Below the pieces are notes generated by a model that saw nothing but the letters and a program-made list of their open reading frames with translations, did not search any database and was not told where the DNA came from. Of a DNA stretch of 64,000 bases, positions 11,710 through 24,582 are shown piece after piece (the first letter of the stretch is position 1; the number at the start of each line of letters is the position of its first letter). The translations under genes and the position numbers were made by a program. Where the stretch lies: contig OZ022587.1 in NCBI GenBank assembly GCA_963669155.1, forward strand, positions 17,999,491 through 18,063,490. Direction: 5' to 3'. The DNA is from Arbacia lixula. Taxonomy: Eukaryota > Echinodermata > Echinoidea > Arbacioida > Arbaciidae.

Positions 11710-14700
11710 CTACTTGGTATAATGGTTGGCGGTGCCCTGTAGTCCCACATATAGCTGAAGTGTGACGAAGCCAACGGCCATCGTGAAGAGGGATTTAGCC
11801 ATAAGCAGGGTCCACGAGCCAAGACCAGCTGCATGGATGAGTATTCTGCAGGAATGGAAAGAGAGACATGAGTTACTCTTTCAGGAAGAAGGCCTTTATG
11901 CAGCAAAACTGATCACAATAAATTTGGCTTTTAAATCAGCAATGATATTTTTTCTATCAAATCTTTATTATTAATCATGCATTCACTTTTAAATTAATGT
12001 AACATCAAAAACATGAAATGTAGTGCAATAATTATGCTGATTTGAAGAGCTAAAGTGTGATTTCACTTTTTTCAGGGTGTTACCAATTTCATTTCATTTT
12101 AATTCATTTCATTTCATTTATTTAACAATTATAAAAATGAAACAACAAAATATAAAATATTTACAATTTGAAGATATTTTTTGTGATAATCTATTACCCT
12201 TATTTTGCTTTAAAAAACCATTATGAATGGAATACAAATTACTAAATGCCCAAACCATTATTTGATATAAACTTACTTGAATGAATATCAGTAGCATAAT
12301 TATAAATCAGAAACTTACTCAATAACTAATGGCTTGTATGAGCTGAGACCTAGCAAGGTGCCAACGATGGGCTGGACTGACTTGTTGAGATCATGACGAC
12401 ACCAGAGCCAAACCAGCGCTGCCGTTGATATGTGCTGAATCTACAGACGGGCAAACCAAACAGGAAGAAACAGTATTGATCATACCTTCTATTGAGATAT
12501 AGACAGGGTTTATATCCAGGGAAAACGTTCACCTGGGCCCCGTAACATAAAGGTTTGCGATCAATCGCAAAATGGCAATGGCCAATCAACATCATTGTTG
12601 CATGCGCTTTTAGCTCAAAAGACTGACTAGTAACCAATCAGAATTTGTCTTTAAAATTTGCGATTGATCGCAAACCTTTATGTTACGGGGCCCTGTTCTC
12701 CCCTGAGCCTGTGTGTTTGCGGGCTGTTTTTTTTACACTCGGAATCTAATCAGAGCAACTCCTGCATAATCCGCTACACAGCTATTAGACGACAGAGTAA
12801 ACTTTGAAATCTTTATAGAGCGCCATTAATCCACACCCCTTTGGTAACTATACTTAACTGGGCCAGTATTTATGAAGCCAGAATATCTAACTGTGAGCAA
12901 CAGGTTAAGAATATTTTAGTGAAAGGGCTCTCTGGGGTAATTTCAATTTACAAAGAAATTTTTAGCATACACCCAGTAGTAAGAATAGCATGCTCCATCC
13001 TGTAAATGAATGAAAAACAAGTAAAAACAAAATCTTGGAACCAGACCCTATTTGAACCTGCAATCTACTACTTACCAGGCAGCGACTTAAACACGCAAAT
13101 TATTTCTTGTTCACGGATCAAGACACAACAACATGGAAACAAATACCGAAGACTCTCATTTAATCTGACTCATTAACATTCATGAGTAGTCCGCCGTAAG
13201 GACCATAAGGCTAGATTTTAATGAAAGGGCTTTCTAAGGTAATTACATATTGCACGTTTAAATTCCATCTGGTTCCAAGATTTTTTTCGGACTTGTTTTT
13301 CATTAATTTATAGAATGGAGTATGCCATCTTTACTACTGGAAGTATGCCTAAAATTTCAAGAGAGTCAAGAGAGAGTCATAAAGCCAACAAAGTGAAGGG
13401 ATGAGGTAGCAGAACTAGAAAGGAAAGCAAGAAAGGAAATGGAGGGAAGAAGGGAAGGAATGACAGGGCAGAAGTAGAAAGGAGAGGAAGAACGGAAAAG
13501 GAGGGGGAGGGGAAGAAGAAGAGTGAGGGATCGGAACTGGACAGGAAAGGAAAGGAAATGAAGAAAAGAAGAGAAGGAAAAAGGGGTGAGGCAGCAAAGC
13601 AATGAGGAGCAGATAAGGAAATGAAGGAGTTAACACATTGGCTCATCTTCACAACAGTGGTTTAACTTAGACTGCTTACTTAACATACAACTTTATAACT
13701 TACAACTTAAGATTCTAACTTTATAGGGCGCAAAATAAATCATCTGATGCTGTCACAAAATCATTGATATTTATCACAGAATTTCAACAGTGGGTGAATT
13801 CAACGGATAAACCCAATAAACCATAGTGATTCCAAGGAAAAAATCCATGTTTCATGTTAGTTCAGGTTTAGCAAACTATGAAGTTAACCTACGGTTGTGA
13901 ATATGGGCGATTTACTCACAAGGTTAACATTTGACTCCAAGCTGAGTTGAATGTACTTCCAGTCAAACTCCGTCCCCCTCGCCCCGACCCACATAGGCAC
14001 CACTCTGGTCATGATCAGCTCCGCCGTGGCCCAGCCCACGCCCGCTACCAGGAACTTGAGTTCCCCTTTGGCTGACACGTTGTTCAGAATGAAATAGAAG
14101 CCGATGAGGTCCCCCAGGTCTACAGTAGATTTCATGAACTCCTACAGATATGAGCAAAAATAAAGATTTATAATTACAATGTACCGATAAATCCAACCTA
14201 AAATTTTGATGTTCTAAATCTGTTCTATCTATCAACTGTATTAATAAACTGTAGTTTAAACATAAAATCAACAGTTGAAAACTACTTATCAAATCTATCA
14301 AAAATATTGATGTTCTAAATTCATTGTTCAAATTATCACAAGCAGTAATCAAAATTGAAACTTCAGTTTTGCCACCTGCCTAACTCCAAGAAATCAAACA
14401 AGAAATGATTGAAATTGATTATCATGTACTACACCAACTGGAATGTCCAAGCTTCAATGTACCGATCAACTACATGTATAACAGCAATCACATTTTAAAC
14501 TTGCAATTTTCCCTGTTCCCTACCAAACACAATGATATTAGATTTTTTTTTATGAAAAGAAGTTAATGATCATTCATCAATCCAACGAGAATTGTTTATA
14601 CCTGTACTTAATATACCATATTTATCAATTGTAGTAATCCAATTAGAAAGTTCATTTAATTCTTTAACATGAATCAGTAATTTGAGTTTGCCTTCACTTC

Positions 14701-16611
14701 GGGATGAAATAGAAAACGTAAATCTCCTAGGTGAAGGGTACTCTTTATAAACTCCTAAAAATCATAAATTATTTGCATATGAAGTGTTTTCATTCAATTG
14801 CTGGATGGAACACACTATCCTTACTAATGGGTTGTACCTGAGGTCTTTCTTCTAAACAAAATAATGCACCATCATTTGAAAGTATATTTATAAACACACA
14901 AATTTAGCTTACAGGAACATGAAGACACTATAGCAAAAACCACACCAACATTTTAGGGTTGGTCTGTGAAAATGAATTCAACTGTCGTACTTACCCCCAT
15001 GATATCTAAATGGTTGATTCCTCCTTCTGATGTTGGGAAGAATGTTGCAAGTATCATCATCTGCAATAAAATGCAACAGCAAAGAATATTAGGTTACAAT
15101 GATCAACAATGAAAGGAGTTGAATGTGGAGGTTTGGAGTGGTTATGACTCCTGGACCTGTAGCGGCTCAACTATTATCTTTGTGAATATATTGGGCTGAG
15201 ACTTTGACAAATGACCCCCCTGAAAATGAAACACTATTCTTCCCAAAGTCTGGTGTTTGTCACTAATAGCAGTACTTCCGGTAATCGCCCGACCACGGTT
15301 AAAACATCTGACCATCCGCGGTCGGTAAATAAACTTTCTTACACAGCAGAGCTCGAAGAAAGTTTACCACAATGGAAAATGATTAACGATGTGCTCCCGA
15401 ACAAAGAAGCCGCCCACAAACACATTCCAGCCTCATCATAGAGACTTCACTTCTTCATCTACTCTCGGTGACTCAACACATAATATATTTCTCCAGTGTA
15501 TCTTGCACTATATTCAGTGGTGATACACGACCAGTAAAGACCTTTAATAACTGGAGTGATATTCTACCATGACTGTGGTTCCCAGTCCAGTTCAAGCTTA
15601 AGATACCACAAAGTAAATATGTGTGTAAGAATCATAACAAAATCATACAAATCTGGACTCTAACATTCAGTTCTGCCATGGATTTGGACTGTTGTGGTAC
15701 ATGTACATCAGTACATGTAGTTAGAAGTCTACAATGTTTAAAATAGGATCCTGCAACATAGGTACATTATAAAGTTGCGCTAGAAGAAGAATGAAAGGTA
15801 AAGAAATTACTAAGCAATATAAACCCAGGCTTACCTTACATAGCTGAGTGAAAAGGTATGCTATGCCTGCCTGCACACATTTCCAAAAGGCACTGTACTC
15901 CGATCTGCAGGTAAAATTCAGATTTCATGTTTATCACTTCTAAGTTAATATTGTATTTGTGTATTGCTTGTTTTCATCGGCCACAAGCTGATCAGAAAAA
16001 GAGACGTTTAATCTTACAAACAAGTGATTACTGAAGCCCGGTGAAGGAAGAACTTCAGTCCCAAAATATAGGAACTGGCGCATGCGCATAGATTTTAATC
16101 TTCACCATCGCAGCTGCCGTCGTGCAATTCTGAACCATGTTAGTTCGTAATTCTTCGTAAATGTGCAATGTCTAATCCTTATGGGTTGAGATCTTATCTT
16201 AGACTTAGGCTAAGGCCAGGGGTTAGGCTAGCCATCTCGTGAGTCTCATGTGCAACAACAATAAACTACTTAGTTCTTCATTGTATTACTCACTCTTCCT
16301 TAGTTTCTGTACACAACTGTAATCTTCAATAAAGTGGCCTGACCAAAATACGAGAAAAAAAACATACCAATTGATAACAACCAAGGCAACGATGATTTAT
16401 CTTACATGAAGTTTAATGTTTGGGACTGAAGACAGTTGTAATTGGCATTGTGTATACGGAAAAGAGTCAGATTGAACATGTCGGAAATCATACAATTTAT
16501 GGGTAATCATTCGGACAATTACTAAATAACTTACAATCCAGAGCATTTGTAGATAATGAAGTACGGAATATATGCCAGGGCAATGCAGTTTCCGAAGTGG
16601 AAAAGTGTCAT
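11710..16611 (-). CDS. TMEM147: TMEM147, ER multi-pass membrane protein (six exons)
   Basis: Exons in transcript order: 16535-16611, 15835-15904, 14995-15060, 13920-14141, 12319-12440, 11710-11845. They join in phase to 230 residues (human 224) with a TAG stop. TMEM147 is a seven-helix ER protein that binds nicalin and NOMO, the complex at the back of Sec61 that helps insert multi-pass proteins. Family strings seen in order: [18 protein letters not shown] at the N-terminus, [38 protein letters not shown], then [11 protein letters not shown] and [14 protein letters not shown], the most conserved block. The last exon reads [13 protein letters not shown] then LQLYVGLQ. Introns carry inverted-repeat elements, chiefly intron 4. 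It is transcribed toward PSMD9. Identity is secure. Confidence 0.95.
12535..12693. mobile_element. MITE with perfect 37-bp terminal inverted repeats (TMEM147 intron 4)
   Basis: A 159-bp element starting GGGCCCCGTAACATAAAGG and ending with the exact inverse. The two arms match over 37 bp without a mismatch, as expected for a young fold-back element. The centre is about 85 bp and non-coding. Confidence 0.85.
12957..13358. mobile_element. Fold-back element with arms of about 90 bp (TMEM147 intron 4)
   Basis: The left arm (from TTTTAGCATACACCCAGTAG to AATCTTGGAACCAGA) is repeated inverted at the right (TGGTTCCAAGATTTTTTTC to AGTATGCCTAAAATTTC) with scattered mismatches. The middle has no protein-coding content. 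Confidence 0.7.
13366..13600. repeat. Purine-rich low-complexity tract
   Basis: A degenerate GGAAAGGAAGA-type tract within TMEM147 intron 4, rich in A and G on the plus strand. Its open frames on the minus strand are composition artefacts. Confidence 0.8.
13724..13910. repeat. Dispersed repeat (GGGCGCAAAATAAATC family), copy 2
   Basis: It matches 9578-9812 with substitutions and deletions, and its right end reaches within 10 bp of TMEM147 exon 4. Confidence 0.65.
16078..16087. promoter_or_regulatory. NRF1-like palindrome GCGCATGCGC
   Basis: A perfect match to the NRF1 core palindrome in TMEM147 intron 1, about 450 nt downstream of exon 1. NRF1 sites are common near housekeeping promoters, but this one lies inside the gene and may be chance. 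Confidence 0.3.
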
Positions 16612-16664
16612 TTTGGATGTTTTTCTGCAGTCTTCTTCGCCGAATCCAACCTTGGCTTTCGTTG

Positions 16665-16670
16665 CACGTG
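16665..16670. promoter_or_regulatory. E-box CACGTG upstream of TMEM147
   Basis: CACGTG lies 54 nt upstream of the TMEM147 start codon, in the probable 5' UTR or core promoter. The motif is clear, but binding is only a suggestion. Confidence 0.3.
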
Positions 16671-17639
16671 AGGTCAGCGAAAGGTCAAATTTCATTTTAT
16701 GGGAAAAGCACTGTATGGTATCTTTAAGTGGAACGAAAAAGAACACTGCGTTCACTCTAATTATTCCATCATAAGTTGAGATAAATGGTTATAACTTATA
16801 TAGTTATATAATATATAATGTTTTCAGGGCTGTTCGATTCTTTATATTTGCCTCTCTTTTTAACTTCACAACTATTTACATGTAGCTTATCGTCCCATTA
16901 TGTGTATAGAACGAAGACTTTAGTTGAGAATAGAGAACGATTTTCTCACTTTGTTTTGATCTTTCGCCAGCTGTACATGAAATCCATTTTGCACATTACA
17001 AAGGAGGTTATTAACGACTACCTAACAGTCAATTTACTGAGCACAACAAAACTTGGTACAACAAAAACTGTAGCCTCATTTCAGTATCATTCAGCTATCT
17101 ACACTCATTTCATCGTAATGAAACGGTTATAGGCCTACCTGAAATAGTCCAACTGGGTATCTTTTTGGAAAGTAGAACTCATTCTGGATTCAATTGGTTT
17201 TAGCTGGAAATAATTTAAACAAGCTACCAACTGCTTTCAATTGTTTTCGACTGGAAATTCAATTGGATTTGCTCCTGAGTTATTATGTTTAAACGCTCCA
17301 CCGTCACCAGGAGTTGAAGGCCTATTGACACAAGAATAACGACATGACACTAACATATGTGTATGTTGCTGTGCATATGTTTATTTTTCAAGTTGATTTA
17401 CTTCTTTGCAAAATTACAACGAAGCAAATCTGACTTCACGTGCAACAAGTGCTGTGGACGGTGAAGATTGCAATATGAATAATCGTATTCGACAGTGCAT
17501 GTACCGTGATCGACACATTCATTATAAGTGGATGAAAAGTCTGATAACGGTATTGTAAAATAATAAATGCTGAGCCATCGGAAACTATAAGTCCAAATGA
17601 TCTAGATTAAACCATTATTGAAAGTATTAACTGACGAAG

Positions 17640-17960
17640 ATAAGGACCACCGATCGACGACGTGACAGGTCAAAAAAAAGACAGAAAGAGATTTTAAGAG
17701 AATAAGAAAAAGGATAAGGTATTGGGGTGGGTGATAAAAAAAAACGAAGAGCGAGTGATATCTAGAGCAAGATCATGTAAATATATAGAGAGAGAAAGGG
17801 GGGGGGGGAGAGAGGAGAGGATCAAGAGCGAGGAAGAGAGAACTAGAGGGGTGGATGAGCAAAAGGGATGGGGATAGAGGAGGTTAATCGAGCGAGGATA
17901 GAGAGATGGAGGGGAAGACCGAGGGTGGAAGTGAAGAGTTGGATAGCTATGTCGATAGAA
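17640..17960. repeat. GA-rich low-complexity DNA between TMEM147 and the receptor gene
   Basis: A degenerate purine-rich tract. The 113-residue minus-strand open frame over it is low-complexity. The rest of 16671-18840 shows no recognisable gene. Confidence 0.7.
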
Positions 17961-18840
17961 AACAAAACAAAATGATATAGATGTTGAAGTGATCATCTGA
18001 CACAAAAACACTGAAAACACTATCATCATCATCACAACTCTTCCATCACCATCCTTTCATTTCCTGGTTTCATTTAATCTGAAGAATATATTAAATACGT
18101 TTATTTTTCTACCATGACATTGTTAAGGATATATCTAGCAATAAAAATAATATATCTAAATAGAAGCAAACACAAACACGCAAGAACAGTAATGCTGCAA
18201 CTAAAAAAAAAACTGCTTGTGGAGGCATGACGTGTGTATTCGTCATACTACAGTTTGTCACATGGTGCTACATCCATCTTCAAGTTCCTTCGTTACACGT
18301 TCACATTATAGATCGCACAAATGGATATTGATAGACATGCGATACAAAATGTAACCATTTACGGATATTTTCAAGTAATTTGTAAAGGAAGTGCAAAATA
18401 CAACCAGTCATCCAATCGATATCAAAATGTTTCAACAGGTAATGTTACGAGAGTTAAATTTTACATACTTTCCCATGCAATAAAGTTATTGTGTGACCTG
18501 CGATCGTGACAGACAGAAATGGCAAGCTATTGATATTTTTCTTACAGTTTCGCACAGGTTCTCACTGTATGTTAAACTACTTCAAACTTAAGTGATATAA
18601 CATGTTCATTTACTGTTGACTTGACATCAAAAGAAAAAAAAAAACGTTCTCAACAGTCCGCGTCATATAGATACGCACAGCCGGTTGACAGTCGATCAGT
18701 CAATCAATAAGTGATTCCGGAGCAATGGGTCTGAATCTGCAGAGACTAATTATGTTTGTCTATGTCGCACAACTGACGAGTCCCGTCATAATAGTCTTAT
18801 CATACAGGCACAAGTTTCGAAAAGGTATCACATAATTATT

Positions 18841-19323
18841 AAAGGGACAGTTTACCCTGAAACTTAGTTCGTTCAAAAGCAGACACATTGGAGGTCTGAT
18901 GAAAATCCGTCAGAAGATAAGAAAGTTATCATCTGTTAAAAAGTTGATTTTGTGACGTCACGTGCGAGGTGCTTCGTTATGCTTTTACGATGCTTTTTTG
19001 AAAATGTCAATTTTCTCAAAAAGATATGCATCCTTTTACCTGTGCATGTGATATATCATTAGAAATACGTTTGCGCACTCATACAGTACCTCTATGAAAA
19101 AATATTTATTCCGTTGCCAAAAACAGAAAGAGAGCAATTTATGTAAATAATACACAACATTATAGGAGAGCACATCGCCTGTGACGTAACACAGTTGAAA
19201 TGTCAAAAGATCATAACTTTCTTATCCTTTGACGGATTTTCGTCAAAACTTCACTAATATGTTTTTTTAATGTTTTTGGTTGGATAAAATTGTTGGATTA
19301 ATCTTCAAGGTAAAGTATCCCTT
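18841..19323. mobile_element. MITE, AAAGGGAYAGTTYACCCTGA family, copy 1
   Basis: An element of about 480 bp with inverted ends (AAAGGGACAGTTTACCCTGA and CTTCAAGGTAAAGTATCCCTT) and inverted inner arms (AAGATAAGAAAGTTATC and ATAACTTTCTTATCCTTT). It carries TGTGACGTCACGTG inside. Sister copies are at 46304-46757, 51599-52086 and 58558-59057, with a fragment at 43811-43905. It lies just downstream of the receptor stop codon and may contribute its 3' UTR. Confidence 0.8.
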
Positions 19324-19568
19324 CACTTTTTGCCTCTAAAATAAATTCAAACACGCACATTTTCTATTCAGCTCTTTCTCGCCACATCTCTATCATATCT
19401 ATTTTTGACTTCAAACCTGATCCTGATGACTATAAGTATGTATCTGTATTTGGTATTAATCAGTACAATTTGTTTAGCATTAAACATATCGTCGCGTTTT
19501 GATCATAGGAAAAAAAAATATTTTGCCCTGGGCCCATTTCATACTTTCATCGCAATTTACGGCGTTGC

Positions 19569-20700
19569 TTAACTTTTTTCAACACGACTTGTGTTTTCCT
19601 CCTGACTTTGGAAACTTCTTGCCTCTTTGCCACCTTTCTTACGATCAAGCAGCAGCGGGAACGTGTAGAGAAATGGGTTGATGGATGAGTTGATCGGGAC
19701 GACGAAGATGACCATCCAGGCGTAGACGGCGGAGGGGAGCGTCACCGATCCCGACTGCGACAGAATCCCCAGGATGATCACCGGCATCCAGCAGACGAAA
19801 TCCGTCACGATGATGAACGCCATACGCTTGGCTACTTTGATCTCTCTGTCCCGCCCGCCGGTGTTCCGAACCGACGACGTGGATCGGACGAGCTTAAGAA
19901 AGATGACGACGTAGGCGCTGAGGATGAAGATGAAGGAGCCGAAGTTTACCACAAGGTATACGATGATAGAGAATATCCAGGGTGGACGCGTTTCCACTGT
20001 CGACGAAACGAATCTGACGCCGACGGGTTGGGAGGACTCGTCACGAATAACCTCAAGATTGCCGGTACTGACTGACTCAACGTGCAGCGGCAGCCCGATG
20101 CAGACATCGGAGAGGCCGTAGATATCTGGTCGAACCGGGATCAACACCAGTGGAACCACGCTTAACCCGAAAGTGAAGACCCAAATAGCAGCAATGAAGA
20201 AGAGAGAGGACCGAGAACCTATCTTGTACCTGGCGAACGGAACCATAATCGAAATCAACCGATCAACGGTGATCAGAGTCAGTGTGAATACTGAAGCCTC
20301 GCTCGAGAGGAAACCAAGAAACGCAGCCAACAGGCAGACATAAGACTCCCGCCATTGCGGAGCACTCAGATAGTACTGATCCCCATAGTACAAGTCAGCA
20401 GCTACAATGATAAGCATGTACGCGCCCATGATAGAATCGGCAAATGCTAGGCTGTTAATGAAATAGTTCTGAACTTTACTGCTTTGCACATCCTGCCTGC
20501 ACATCCGGAAATACATAACCAGTCCGTTGCCGATGAGAGCGGAGAGCCCAAGGCCCCAACCCGCCACCCGAAGAGCAATCGAAGGAAAGATACTGCCGCA
20601 GGTGTCCAATGGACTGGATTGCGAAGTTTTGGAACATGTTACAGCGCCCTCACCGAGGGTCCGGTCCAGCAGACAGCAAAGACGCTCATCGGAGGTGGAG
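19569..20700 (-). CDS. Receptor exon 22: hinge and seven-transmembrane domain
   Basis: A single exon encodes the hinge with Cys residues, all seven helices and the tail, ending in TAA. Landmarks: GN in helix 1 (ALIGNGLVM), LAFAD in helix 2, Cys then VDRLISIM at the end of helix 3 (DRL in place of DRY), Trp in helix 4, DVCIGLPL in loop 2 (the GRL101-type cysteine), FVCWMP in helix 6 and NSSINPFLY in helix 7 (the NPxxY motif). Loop 2 is long, about 45 residues. The first codon is completed from the previous LRR exon. The upstream in-frame ATG at 20729 lies in the intron and is not the start. Confidence 0.92.
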
Positions 20701-23700
20701 CTGAAAAAAATATAAAGATGAGTACACACTCAGTTGGGTCGTGTCACTTAGAAGCGTCTCATCTAGAATTGTTTTGAGATGCTGTCTGCCCTAACGCTAC
20801 AATTTTTTTATGTATATCATTTTTTTTTTGTCAGAGCTAACGACATGTTCATCATTATTATCGCCATGGTCTTAATCGTCATTATCACTGCCAGTTTCAT
20901 TGCACACTATTAACATTATTATAAAACATCGTAGTCTCCTTGATCTCTTTACTAAACTTGATATTTTAAAAGCAAGAAAACACATTTTTTTTTTTACAGA
21001 TCGCGGGCAAACCCGGAACTGTCTTACTTACAGAGCCTGAAGCGATGTAAGTCCAGACAGTGTATCACGATGGACTGAACCCAGTTCTGTTCCAATTAAA
21101 AACCTGTAAAAGCATAAACACCCACAATTGACATACTGGATCGGCAAATTCCATTATGGTCTTTGTTAACTAGTTATGTCGATCGCCTTTAGATGTAGAA
21201 CAAATAGCAATGAAGTTCATGGAGAATCGCTACAGGAAGGTTAAGAGCTACTATGGTTTGGTAAAGGAAAATACGTTATCGAAATGGAGAAGTTTTATTA
21301 GGATGTTGAAGAGAGGATCTATATACGTTTCAGTTAAACATTTGAAGGCAGATGGTGAGCAAGTAGAGGCATAGGAGATGAACAACTAGATGGAGGTGTG
21401 CAGTCTTTTTCGCCAAAAGGACGGGTTAGATAAAGGGATTCAGGAGGTAAGAGGACAGTCATTTATCAATAAAAGTCATAAGAGAGTCACCAGATGACAT
21501 TGGATATTTACTAGAGGTAGATTGAGAAGGGAATCCCATACGGTTGAGTTAGAGACACTCCAGAGGTAGGTGGCGATTCAATATTAAATGTGGGTGAAGA
21601 TACACGCCATGAAGACGCAGAGGGCAGCTAGAGGTAAATACAAACGAACCTGATCACTAGATAAAGTGGATGTTTACTACAGGCGCAGCTAGATGCAACC
21701 CGGGAGAGTGAGTGGAAACCCACTAGAGGTAGGTAGCAACCCACAAAGATCCATTAGAGGTATGGATACAGAAGCCCTGCAGCATACCTGTACTGTGACT
21801 CTCATATGCTATGACTTGGCCCCGTGTTCAACGAATGCACGACGGATAATGTCAAGGTCACTGTCACACATATAGGGAACTAATCTCAGGAATAGTAAGC
21901 AAATAATCAACGTCGGTGAAGGTAATGGGACGAACTATCACTTCCGAGACGATCTGGATGTAGCTATCTTTCCGAAGCGCAGCTGAGGAAAGATAGCGTA
22001 TACATTCAGATCGACGAGGAAGTAATAGTTCGTCTCATTGCCTAAAACCAAAAGTTGATTATTTGCTTTATATTCCACATGTGTACCCAACTATCTATAC
22101 CAAAAATTACAATTTGACGTACAAAAGTAATGCTTAACTTCTCTACCTAAACCCGAGCCGCTGCCATGGGGAAAACGCGTAGAGGACGCGTGTTGGGACG
22201 CGCGTTAGGACGCGTGAGTAGGAGCTACGTAGTCCGAACGTAACGCACTTTTATTTCGCGAGTACTTAAAATATTGATCACGCGTTAGGACTGTCATGAC
22301 TGTGAGGAGTGAAGAGATCAGCGAAACCAAAAAGTACTATCACCTAGAGTGTAACGAACTTTTCTTCTCAGGTGATCAGATGGGCAAAACTACGCTTTAT
22401 TACGTGATCAGCTCTTGACCAATCCTATAGCAACATTCTTAGGATGTGGACTATAATGATACTTACATATAACGCAAGTTTGTGAGGTTATGAAAGGACC
22501 CAGCTCCAATGTATCGTATAGGGTTGTAACTGAGGTCCCTGGGGGGAAAAGGGTCAATGGAAAGACGAATCTCATCAACGCTCTAAGTAGTTCGTAAAAT
22601 TTAGTTCGCAATATATGTCATATAGATCGATACGACGTTAGTTTATAGTATGTGACCAAGTAAGGAGACAAGAAGAATCTAAACATTTGATTATCCGATT
22701 GGTTGTTTCAATTACAGCATATTATATGACTAAAGACAATTCAGAATTCAGAAACAGATATATGATATGGTTTTTCAAAAATATTGAAGGGATGCTCACT
22801 ACAATTATATACGAAATGTTAATGTTAAATACTATTATTTTATTTATGACTAGTTCTGTAATGCCGTTCTCATAGTAAATATCAACTAATAGTCATCAGC
22901 TGAAATATATTTTAAAAATTGGAAGCACATATGAATCATCATCTGATTATGGTGAAAGTACGAATAATTGTGTTATTTAGATCCTTTAGAACAAAATGAC
23001 ATAGAATACACAGGTTGATACATTCGTTAAAACGTACAAAAGAATACGTCTGCACTTTAATACGCAATATATCATATGAAAATACTTACATAAGCTGTAA
23101 TGCTGTAAGGCCAGAGACTGCCCCCGGAAGTAGTTCCTGTATCACATTTGCAGATAAGTTTCTGCCATAGAGAAAACATAAAAGTGTTGATGTTTGTCTT
23201 CCTGTACTTTTGCCGTTTATCTTGAACACTAATTTCTTTTACTTTGTCATGCTTGTTTGCGGTCAAACCGGTTTAACATTTTATCGTTTGTTCCTCAAGT
23301 AACCCCGTACGGAGCTTGCCAGAACACAACCTAAGATGTCGTTCATGTTTGCCCGGGTAGGCCAAGGATGTTATTAACTTACTTTGTAGTATTTGTGGTG
23401 TTCAGAATTACCATCTTCGTCTTGTACTGGTTCATATTTCAAGAGGGAAGCGTTACTCTTTAACTGTGATCTTAAGAAAAGAAATGTAAAGTAGAATAAA
23501 TGTCAAATAGCACATGGTGTAGATCTAAGAGTTAAGATCATCAACGCTAAAGGTAAGAGTATTTACAGTTCTTGAAGCTCGTCCAATCCCTCAAAGACAC
23601 CCGGCTGAATCTGTCTGAGATTGTTGAGTCCCAGACGTCTATCGGATAACACAAAAACAGATAAAAAATATTTTGCCTCTCAAACAAACAATAATTATGT

Positions 23701-24439
23701 TTTTACTCATTATGAAATATGATAGGATTTACCATGGCCACCAAATCAATGACCCACATGAACACTACACGGGATCACTGGTGTATATTTCGTCACCGGT
23801 TATCATTTGGTTATATTGGATAGAAAGAAAAAAATGACGGGGTTTCATTCCATGTTCGTTTTTAGTTTACCCCTTATGTGCCAACATTGTGTTTTGCACC
23901 AGTAAAGTGCACACAATGTAATAGATTAGCAATTCGTCTGGCACAGAAAGAGTTATAACTCCTTTTGCGCCAATGTTGATTTTGTGCACAAGTGATGCAC
24001 ACAACTACAGATTAACATTTTTACCGACACAATGGGGTTAAGTCTTTTCTGCACCGTTAATACACATATTTATCGTATACATCGTATAGATCGTATAGAT
24101 CGTATAGATCGTATATCGTATAGATCGGCATGTATAGATCGGCATATAGAAACTCGAGGAAGTGAAACAAGAGCAGGATGATAGCTTTTGAATTGTAGAG
24201 ATTTAACTGCATTATTCAACCATTATAAAAACGAAAGAAAAAAAGTACAACACAATTATTTACATACATAAAATAATAGTATGGACCCCTAACAAGCAAA
24301 TCTGCTTATGAGCGTGTCCATTTACATAACACCATGCATGCATAACAGTTATCGTACTACATCTATATAAAGTGAACGTTTTAATACATAAGCACATACA
24401 CGACACAGACATACATACATAAATACACACACACCCACA

Positions 24440-24493
<54 letters not shown>

Positions 24494-24547
24494 GACAAAC
24501 AATTGACGCACTAGACCATGCGCAACAAGGAATGAGATAGGAATAAA

Positions 24548-24582
<35 letters not shown>

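Noticed and set aside
13030-13095. tRNA-like B-box on the minus strand (GGTTCAAAT)
   Set aside because: No cloverleaf or matching A-box could be drawn, and the sequence belongs to a fold-back element.
20701-20729. ATG-initiated start for a 386-residue stand-alone GPCR
   Set aside because: The upstream ATG lies in intron sequence. A CAG acceptor at 20700/20701 and phase agreement with the LRR exon show that the helices belong to the long receptor.
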